DNA of 6,163 nt. It comes from an uncultured Flavobacterium sp. (GTDB taxonomy: Bacteria > Bacteroidota > Bacteroidia > Flavobacteriales > Flavobacteriaceae). Both the position numbers and the translations under genes were made by a program. Below the pieces are notes generated by a model. The model was not told the origin of the DNA, ran no database searches, and was given only the letters and a program-made list of their open reading frames with translations. The stretch covers positions 1 through 6,163 of the forward strand of contig CAMLFV010000160.1 in assembly GCA_946479395.1 (NCBI GenBank), written 5' to 3'. Positions 1 to 4,216 of the stretch are shown piece after piece (position 1 is the stretch's first letter; each line of letters starts with the position of its first letter).

Positions 1-330
1 GGAATTACCTTATCGGGCGGACAAAAACAGCGTGTTTCTATTGCCCGAGCTTTAATTAAAGACGCCCCTGTTTTGTTGTTAGACGATTGTTTATCTGCCG
101 TTGATACCGAAACCGAAGAGCGTATCTTAAATAATTTAAAAGATATTTCAGCGAGGAAAACTACCATAATTGTAACACACCGAGTATCATCTGCCAAAAA
201 TGCCGATAAAATTATTATCTTGAACGACGGTGAAATTATAGAGCAAGGCACTCATAATCAATTACTAAACCAAAAAGGATATTACAACAATTTATATAAT
301 AAGCAATTAGCTGAAAAAGATGTAATTTAA
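1..330 (+). CDS. ABC exporter, C-terminal part of the ATPase domain (5' truncated by window)
   Basis: The reading frame is open from the first base, so this is the tail of a longer gene; no start codon should be assigned inside the window. The 109 visible codons show the ABC signature LSGGQ (codons 4-8), the Walker B strand VLLLDD (24-29), the D-loop SAVD (32-35) and the switch His of VTHR (codon 60), followed by the usual C-terminal helical tail. Order and sequence fit the nucleotide-binding domain of an MdlA/MdlB- or BmrC-type exporter half-transporter (membrane domain fused to ATPase), which pumps lipids, drugs or peptides across the inner membrane; the substrate cannot be read from this fragment. 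The residue after the Walker B Asp, normally the catalytic Glu, is Asp (codon 29), as in MdlA and BmrC, which work as heterodimers. Family is certain; subfamily is inferred. No hairpin terminator follows, only a T-rich stretch. Confidence 0.93.
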   Translation, partial: GITLSGGQKQRVSIARALIKDAPVLLLDDCLSAVDTETEERILNNLKDISARKTTIIVTHRVSSAKNADKIIILNDGEIIEQGTHNQLLNQKGYYNNLYNKQLAEKDVI

Positions 331-331
331 A

Positions 332-363
332 TTTTGTTTTTTTAGTTTTTTTTTAGACTTTTG
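332..363 (+). promoter_or_regulatory. Possible promoter of the PUR-domain gene within a T-rich spacer
   Basis: The 68-bp gap between the ABC gene and the PUR gene is very T-rich. TTG at 334-336 and TAGACTTTTG at 354-363 are 17 bases apart, resembling the Bacteroidota sigma-A pattern TTG-N17-19-TAnnTTTG, but the -7 element has one extra base. It would give a leader of about 30 bases. The match is imperfect and T-rich DNA produces such matches easily. Readthrough from the ABC gene is the alternative. Confidence 0.3.
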
Positions 364-398
364 AAGGGATGTAAAAATTTTAACAGAACGAAAGGACT

Positions 399-749
399 AT
401 GAGAGACCATGAAATGCTAGAAAAAGAGGAAATCTTCTCTAAAGTATTAAGAGCCGGTAGAAGAACTTATTTTTTTGATGTAAGATCTACAAAAGCAGAC
501 GATTACTATGTAACAATTACAGAGAGTAAAAAATTTACTGAAGAAGATGGATCATTCCACTTCAAAAAGCACAAAATTTACCTTTACAAAGAAGATTTTG
601 TTTCTTTCAAAGAAATCTTAAACGAAATGACTGATTATGTTTTGGAACAAAAAGGTGAAGAGGTTATTTCTGAAAGACATCAAAAAGATTTTAAGAAAGA
701 ACTAGCTGCTGAAAAAAGCTACACAAACGTAGAATTCGACGATTTTTAA
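399..749 (+). CDS. PUR-domain (DUF3276) nucleic-acid-binding protein
   Basis: The 116-residue product matches the DUF3276/bacterial PUR-alpha family, small dimeric proteins that bind single-stranded DNA or RNA through a beta-beta-beta-beta-alpha fold; Borrelia BpuR is the best-studied relative. The family core is residues 8-82: an N-terminal strand with basic KVLRAGRRTYFFDVR (15-29), the strand YYVTITESKKF (36-46), a basic hairpin FHFKKHKIYLYKEDF (53-67) and a helix (68-84). A charged linker ERHQKDFKKE (92-101) leads to an acidic, aromatic tip VEFDDF (111-116). The start at 399 is preceded by AAAGGA, close to the ATG; Met6 (414) is a possible alternative start, but the longer form fits relatives. 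The protein is cytoplasmic, and its exact target (mRNA, ssDNA or promoter) is unknown. It is followed by a strong terminator, so it is probably the last gene of its transcript. The family call is secure. Confidence 0.9.
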   Translation: MRDHEMLEKEEIFSKVLRAGRRTYFFDVRSTKADDYYVTITESKKFTEEDGSFHFKKHKIYLYKEDFVSFKEILNEMTDYVLEQKGEEVISERHQKDFKKELAAEKSYTNVEFDDF

Positions 750-768
750 TATCGTTTTCATTATAATT

Positions 769-796
769 AATACCGGCGTTTGTCGGTATTTTTTTT
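769..796 (+). terminator. Intrinsic terminator after the PUR-domain gene
   Basis: AATACCG (769-775) pairs perfectly with CGGTATT (784-790). A G-T and a C-G pair extend the stem to nine pairs around the loop GTTT (778-781). Eight T residues (789-796) follow. This is a textbook plus-strand terminator, 20 bases past the stop at 749. It ends only six bases before the ATG at 803. Confidence 0.88.
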
Positions 797-802
797 AAGC
801 TT

Positions 803-1444
803 ATGAAACACCTTTACACGATTATTTTACTTTTAAGCATCCTTTTTACATGGGCGCAAAAAAAGTATGAACCCGAAAATATTACATGGAACGGCACAAC
901 TTACCCGTACCGTTACCACCACATGGAACAATATTTCAGATATTATCCAGATAAACGCCCCGTTCCTAATATCGATACTACTATTGTAAATCGAAATTAT
1001 GTTGCCGCGTTTGAAGTGAAGGATAAAAAATTCTTTTTGAACAATATTTACATCAACGGAAGAAATCCTAAAACAAAAGATTTATCAGTACTTGCCGAAC
1101 TAAACAAAAAAGACGAACCTATGTTTTTAAGTTGGGTAACCGGTTTGTTTGATATTGGTTTAGGCTCAGAAAAATTTTTAGCAAACGATTCTTTAAACCC
1201 ATTTTATGACAATTACATTGTTTTTGAAGTTCAAAAGGGAAATATTGGCAGAACCGAAACTTTTAACTACAATCAATTAAAGCTTTTTAAAGATTACCAG
1301 CACAAACGCTTTAAGCAAAGTACAGAATACCAGAAATTAATGCGTAGATTAATCTACAACGGAATGACAGAAGGAGAAGCTTCACTACATATTTACCAGT
1401 TTATTTTGTTCTACAGCAAATCGAACTTTTTAAAGAAAGCATAA
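803..1444 (+). CDS. Exported protein of unknown function
   Basis: I do not recognise this 213-residue protein. It starts with a clear Sec signal peptide: K2, a hydrophobic core IILLLSILF (7-15), and a probable cut TWA|Q after residue 18, the A|Q type common in Bacteroidota. There is no lipobox Cys, so it should be periplasmic or outer-membrane associated rather than a lipoprotein. The mature part contains no Cys and is rich in aromatic and basic residues, for example YPYRYHHMEQYFRYYP (34-49). The middle alternates strand-like and loop segments, and the C-terminal third (about 155-213) looks helical and Lys/Arg-rich. No type IX secretion sorting domain is visible at the C-terminus. Coding is supported by the intact frame, the signal peptide, and terminators on both sides. 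It is flanked by the PUR gene (same strand) and faces the carbonic anhydrase gene, neither of which suggests a role. Confidence 0.82.
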   Translation: MKHLYTIILLLSILFTWAQKKYEPENITWNGTTYPYRYHHMEQYFRYYPDKRPVPNIDTTIVNRNYVAAFEVKDKKFFLNNIYINGRNPKTKDLSVLAELNKKDEPMFLSWVTGLFDIGLGSEKFLANDSLNPFYDNYIVFEVQKGNIGRTETFNYNQLKLFKDYQHKRFKQSTEYQKLMRRLIYNGMTEGEASLHIYQFILFYSKSNFLKKA

Positions 1445-1474
1445 AAAAATCGTTTCAAAAATGAAACGATTTTT
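1445..1474. terminator. Bidirectional terminator between convergent genes
   Basis: Thirteen perfect base pairs (1445-1457 with 1462-1474) surround an AAAA loop. The plus strand ends in five Ts (1470-1474). The minus strand ends in seven Ts (complement of 1449-1443), overlapping the stop codon of the exported-protein gene. It can therefore end both the plus-strand gene stopping at 1444 and the minus-strand carbonic anhydrase gene stopping at 1497. Confidence 0.9.
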
Positions 1475-1496
1475 GCTATTGTATATTCATTAAAGA

Positions 1497-2006
1497 TTAT
1501 TGCCAACTGCTGTACAATACGTAATTATTACTTATACGGTCAATTTCTCCGGCAAAATCAGAAGCGTTTAATTCTTTCACTCTTTTAGCAGGTATTCCGG
1601 CATAAATTCCGTTTGGGAGTAATTCCATATTCTGTGTTACCACCGAACCAGCGCCAACAATAACATTGCTGTGAACAACGCAATTATCCATAACAATTGC
1701 ACCCATACCAATCAACACATTATCGTGAATAGTACAGCCGTGTACAATGGCATTGTGACCAATAGAAACATTGTTACCAATAATTGTAGGGTGTTTTTGA
1801 TACGTACAATGTATTACAGCACCATCTTGTACATTTACTTTATTACCCATCTTAATAAAATGAACGTCGCCGCGTACTACCGCATTGTACCAAACACTGC
1901 ATTGTTCACCCATTTCAACATCACCTAATAACGTTGCGTTTTCTGCAATAAAACAGTTATCGGGAAATTTAGGTTCCTTTCCGTTTATAGATTTAATTAA
2001 AGCCAT
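1497..2006 (-). CDS. Gamma-class carbonic anhydrase-like protein (YrdA/PaaY/CamH type)
   Basis: The 169-residue product is a left-handed parallel beta-helix protein built from hexapeptide repeats such as VSIGHN and VLIGMG, with a C-terminal helix, the usual length for the short gamma-carbonic anhydrase group. These form trimers with a metal ion (Zn, Fe or Co) at each subunit interface. The three expected ligands are present: His66 (VIHC), His84 (IGHN) and His89 (VHGC). Arg45 and Asp47 (VVRGD), Gln60 and Asp61 (VQDG) match the conserved active-site residues of Methanosarcina Cam. Val48 sits where Cam has Glu62, and the acidic loop carrying Glu84 is absent, as in CamH/YrdA proteins. The protein may hydrate CO2 or act as another hydrolase; several relatives show little carbonic anhydrase activity in vitro. 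It is cytoplasmic, with no signal peptide. It lies 47 bases downstream of the PorP/SprF gene, across a terminator. Confidence 0.93.
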   Translation of the reverse strand: MALIKSINGKEPKFPDNCFIAENATLLGDVEMGEQCSVWYNAVVRGDVHFIKMGNKVNVQDGAVIHCTYQKHPTIIGNNVSIGHNAIVHGCTIHDNVLIGMGAIVMDNCVVHSNVIVGAGSVVTQNMELLPNGIYAGIPAKRVKELNASDFAGEIDRISNNYVLYSSWQ

Positions 2007-2016
2007 ATTATAAAAT

Positions 2017-2044
2017 AAAAAATCCCGATAAATATCGGGATTTT
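2017..2044 (-). terminator. Intrinsic terminator after the PorP/SprF-family gene
   Basis: Read on the minus strand, eleven base pairs (2034-2044 with 2019-2029, core CCCGAT/ATCGGG) close a four-base loop and run into six Ts (complement of 2022-2017). It lies just past the stop at 2054. Its T tract ends ten bases before the start codon of the carbonic anhydrase gene at 2006. Confidence 0.85.
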
Positions 2045-2053
2045 CTGTTAATA

Positions 2054-3085
2054 TTAAAAGTTAACTGACGGACAGTTACATTTGTAATTACTTTCTTTAC
2101 ATAAGAAGTTAAATCCTAAGGTTAACTGATGAAATCCTCCATTTGCAAATCCAATCTCTCCAAAATTATGAGAATAAGTATAACCTACCATAATCTGTTT
2201 AAACTTAACTCCTAACAATGGTGAAACCGAATGAAAATTTTGCTTTTTAACGTCTGAATTATTCTCCATGTATTCAGCCCCTTCAAACATTGTTCTGTAA
2301 GAAACACCTGCAAAGAATTGTCCGTTTGTAAATTCTTTATACATTTTTAAATTCACATCTAACATTTTTTCTTGAGTTTGCTCGGTATATTGGAACAATA
2401 CCGACGGTTCCCAAGAAAAACCTTGATCTCTGTAGGATCTGTATCCTCTGTTTTTAGAAAAAACGTATCCTGCAGAAACAATATACTTACGTAAGTTATC
2501 ACTTTCTATCTGTGAATATATTTCACGGTCAGAAGTAATTACGTTTTTAACGGTACCATGTGCATAAAAATCTAAATAATGATAAGACGCACCGATATCA
2601 ACGTTAAAATAATTGTATTTTAATTCAGCTCCGTTAACAGATGGATCAAATGGTTCATTACGCCAATCAGACTGGTCTAATTGAGAATTAACCATTCCCC
2701 CACTAATACCAAACGAAAGTTTATTTAAATCATAATCGCTTCGTGAAAAGGTAATATGGTGTGCATAGGTTACTTTTGCTCCTGCCTGTTTATGGTATCC
2801 ATTTCTATCGTTAAATGCTACAAAACCAATACCTGATCTTTCAGAAATCGCAGTATTAAAGCTGGCTGTCTGTAAAGCTGGCGCATCTTTTTCACCAAAC
2901 CATTGTTGGCGCGCCGTTAATCGAACTTTTGCACAATTTGCTATACCTGCCATTGAAGGGTGTATAAGATAATAGTTATCTGTTAAATAATCTTGATACA
3001 CTGCAATTCCTTCTTGCGCGTTACTTACTTGCGACACAAATAATGAAGATATAACAACTACTAAGGATTTAGTAAATATATTCAT
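2054..3085 (-). CDS. PorP/SprF-family outer-membrane protein (type IX secretion-associated)
   Basis: The 343-residue product has a signal peptide (hydrophobic core 8-18, probable cut SNA|Q after residue 23). It then shows the family's hallmark start: a short segment ending in LIHPSMAGI (40-48), a strand, and RQQWFG (59-64). The rest is alternating amphipathic strands with Tyr/Phe/Gly-rich turns, consistent with a beta-barrel of about 14 strands. Such proteins sit in the outer membrane. In Porphyromonas PorP supports type IX secretion; in gliding flavobacteria SprF is needed for export or anchoring of the adhesin SprB, and many paralogues pair with a large secreted protein having a type B C-terminal domain. 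No such partner gene lies beside this copy within the window. Four Cys are present: Cys51 and a C-terminal cluster Cys329, Cys336 and Cys338. It is the first gene of a minus-strand unit with a candidate promoter just upstream. Confidence 0.9.
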   Translation of the reverse strand: MNIFTKSLVVVISSLFVSQVSNAQEGIAVYQDYLTDNYYLIHPSMAGIANCAKVRLTARQQWFGEKDAPALQTASFNTAISERSGIGFVAFNDRNGYHKQAGAKVTYAHHITFSRSDYDLNKLSFGISGGMVNSQLDQSDWRNEPFDPSVNGAELKYNYFNVDIGASYHYLDFYAHGTVKNVITSDREIYSQIESDNLRKYIVSAGYVFSKNRGYRSYRDQGFSWEPSVLFQYTEQTQEKMLDVNLKMYKEFTNGQFFAGVSYRTMFEGAEYMENNSDVKKQNFHSVSPLLGVKFKQIMVGYTYSHNFGEIGFANGGFHQLTLGFNFLCKESNYKCNCPSVNF

Positions 3086-3116
3086 AAATTCTTTTTTTCT
3101 CTTTAGAAATGGTTAA

Positions 3117-3124
3117 CAAATATA
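3117..3124 (-). promoter_or_regulatory. Candidate -7 box for the PorP/SprF-family gene
   Basis: CAAATATA on the plus strand reads TATATTTG on the minus strand, an exact match to the Bacteroidota -7 consensus TAnnTTTG, 31 bases upstream of the start codon at 3085. That would give a leader of about 25 bases. The expected TTG -33 element is not evident; the place is occupied by the palindrome at 3141-3160. A second exact match (3212-3219) lies farther upstream. In AT-rich DNA such matches can occur by chance. Confidence 0.45.
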
Positions 3125-3140
3125 TATAAAAAGTATAATA

Positions 3141-3160
3141 TTTAATATCATGACATTAAA
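3141..3160. promoter_or_regulatory. Imperfect 20-bp palindrome, candidate operator
   Basis: TTTAATATCATGACATTAAA equals its reverse complement except at one symmetric pair (18 of 20 bases), centred on TCATGA. It lies 56-75 bases upstream of the PorP/SprF-family start, about where the -33 region of the candidate promoter at 3117-3124 would be. A dimeric regulator could bind there, but no regulator is identifiable, and AT-rich palindromes arise readily by chance. Confidence 0.3.
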
Positions 3161-3218
3161 ATATTCTAGAAAAATCACGAATTCAAATATGTTAATTTTA
3201 CGTTTAATTTCCAAATAT

Positions 3219-3237
3219 AAATATTCAATTGATATTT
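3219..3237. promoter_or_regulatory. AT-rich palindrome upstream of the Nfu gene, candidate operator
   Basis: AAATAT and ATATTT flank the palindromic core CAATTG, with one unpaired T on the left side. It ends seven bases before the candidate -7 box of the Nfu gene, so a bound protein would cover the promoter's spacer or -33 region. Its sequence differs from the palindrome at 3141-3160, so the two need not bind the same regulator. Confidence 0.25.
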
Positions 3238-3243
3238 CTTTGT

Positions 3244-3251
3244 TAATTTTG
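3244..3251 (+). promoter_or_regulatory. Candidate -7 box for the Nfu gene
   Basis: TAATTTTG matches TAnnTTTG exactly and ends 16 bases before the ATG at 3268, implying a short leader of about 10 bases. No TTG element sits at the normal distance; the nearest (3229-3231) is only 12 bases away. The position is sensible but the promoter is incomplete by consensus. Confidence 0.35.
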
Positions 3252-3267
3252 AAAAAAATCTTAAAAA

Positions 3268-4170
3268 ATGTTTAAAATAAATATAAAAGAAACCCAAAAC
3301 CCAGCTATAATCAAGTTTGAGTTCCCTGATTTTATTAGCTATGGATCTAATTTTGAGTTTAAAAACATCGACGACACAGCAAATTCACCTTTAGCACGCC
3401 AATTATTTTACTTACCGTTTGTAAAATCGGTTTATGTTTCTGGGAATTTTGTAGCTATTGAACGCTTTTCAATTGTAGAATGGACAGATGTACAAGACGA
3501 CGTTAAAAAGCAAATTGAAGATTTTGTTACCAACGGTGGAAAGGTTTTAATTGAAACCGAAACACAAACCACCAAAAAAATTCCGGTAACTGTTTACGGA
3601 GAAACCACTCCAAACCCGGCAGTTTTAAAATTTGTTGCAAACAAATCGCTTACCAAAACGGCAGTTGAGTTTAAAAACATCGATGAAGCCAAACCCTCTC
3701 CATTAGCTGTAGAATTGTTTAAACTACCTTATGTAAAAGAAGTTTTTATTGATGAAAATTATGTTTCAATCACTAAATTCGAAAGTTATTCTTGGGATGA
3801 AATCACGATTGAAGTCCGTACTTTTATTAAACAATTCATTGAAAACGGCGGAACGGTTATTGATGAATCGCTAATTGTTGAAACCAAAGCACACGAACAA
3901 CAACAGGAACAATACTTTGATAATTTAGACGTTACATCGCAACAAATCATCAATATTTTAGAAGAATATGTAAAACCTGCCGTTCAATCGGATGGTGGAA
4001 ATATCACTTTTGAAAATTACGATGACGACACAAAACGAGTTACCGTAACGTTGAAAGGAGCTTGTAGCGGTTGTCCGTCATCAACATTCACCCTAAAAAA
4101 CGGCATCGAAAACATGTTGCGCCAAATGCTGCATAACAACGATATTGTTGTTGAGGCTTTAAACGGTTAA
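3268..4170 (+). CDS. Nfu-type Fe-S cluster scaffold/carrier with two N-terminal Nfu domains
   Basis: The 300-residue product has three domains. Residues 8-95 and 112-199 are two copies of the Nfu/NifU N-terminal domain, with matching landmarks 104 residues apart: NPAIIKF/NPAVLKF, EFKNID/EFKNID, SPLARQLFYLPFVK/SPLAVELFKLPYVK, W72/W176 and ENGG-type ends (89-91/193-195). A Gln-rich linker (207-215) leads to the NifU C-terminal domain (about 222-298), which carries PAVQSDGGN (237-245) and the cluster-binding GACSGCPSS (264-272), with Cys266 and Cys269. The CxxC of two subunits together holds a 4Fe-4S cluster, which is passed to client apoproteins in the cytoplasm. The duplicated N-terminal domain makes it about 100 residues longer than mitochondrial-type Nfu; the layout is, to my knowledge, common in Bacteroidota. 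It lacks the IscU-like domain of full NifU. It is transcribed divergently from the PorP/SprF gene and followed by a hairpin and the DUF255 gene. Confidence 0.93.
   Translation: MFKINIKETQNPAIIKFEFPDFISYGSNFEFKNIDDTANSPLARQLFYLPFVKSVYVSGNFVAIERFSIVEWTDVQDDVKKQIEDFVTNGGKVLIETETQTTKKIPVTVYGETTPNPAVLKFVANKSLTKTAVEFKNIDEAKPSPLAVELFKLPYVKEVFIDENYVSITKFESYSWDEITIEVRTFIKQFIENGGTVIDESLIVETKAHEQQQEQYFDNLDVTSQQIINILEEYVKPAVQSDGGNITFENYDDDTKRVTVTLKGACSGCPSSTFTLKNGIENMLRQMLHNNDIVVEALNG
3353..3371 (+). repeat. 19-bp direct repeat, copy 1 (domain duplication in the Nfu gene)
   Basis: These 19 bases, covering the EFKNID codons of the first N-terminal domain, recur exactly at 3665-3683. The offset is 312 bases, or 104 codons, which matches the protein-level domain period. 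It is a trace of the intragenic duplication, or of later gene conversion, and not a mobile element. Confidence 0.85.
3665..3683 (+). repeat. 19-bp direct repeat, copy 2 (domain duplication in the Nfu gene)
   Basis: This is identical to 3353-3371 and encodes the EFKNID segment of the second N-terminal domain. The surrounding bases have diverged far more than this stretch. Confidence 0.85.
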
Positions 4171-4175
4171 AAAAT

Positions 4176-4199
4176 AAGGTTGAGTTTTCTCAACCTTTT
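4176..4199 (+). terminator. Terminator-like hairpin after the Nfu gene
   Basis: AAGGTTGAG (4176-4184) pairs perfectly with CTCAACCTT (4189-4197) around a TTTT loop, five bases past the stop. The T tract is short (four Ts, 4196-4199, then C), so termination may be partial. It ends 17 bases before the ATG at 4217. Confidence 0.7.
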
Positions 4200-4216
4200 C
4201 ATTTATAAAAAATTCT

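Noticed and set aside
73..330. Start codon at 73 (TTG) for a small standalone ATPase fragment
   Set aside because: The same frame is open upstream to base 1 and encodes the ABC signature LSGGQ there, so this is the middle of a larger gene.
332..354. T-rich tract after the ABC gene as a terminator
   Set aside because: No stable GC-containing hairpin precedes the T tract, so an intrinsic terminator cannot be supported. It may simply be AT-rich spacer or part of a promoter.
1671..1928. 85-residue plus-strand open frame opposite the carbonic anhydrase gene
   Set aside because: It is an antisense shadow of the well-supported minus-strand gene. Its Asn/Thr/Ile-rich product is what reversed hexapeptide-repeat codons give, and no family motif or promoter supports it.
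3212..3219. Second exact TATATTTG on the minus strand as a promoter for the PorP/SprF gene
   Set aside because: It is 127 bases from the start codon, has no -33 partner, and a better-placed copy exists at 3117-3124. Chance matches are expected in such AT-rich DNA.
3086..3267. Small gene or RNA in the divergent intergenic region
   Set aside because: No frame of useful length, no stable GC-bearing hairpin and no terminator is present. Only promoter-like boxes and AT-rich palindromes are visible.
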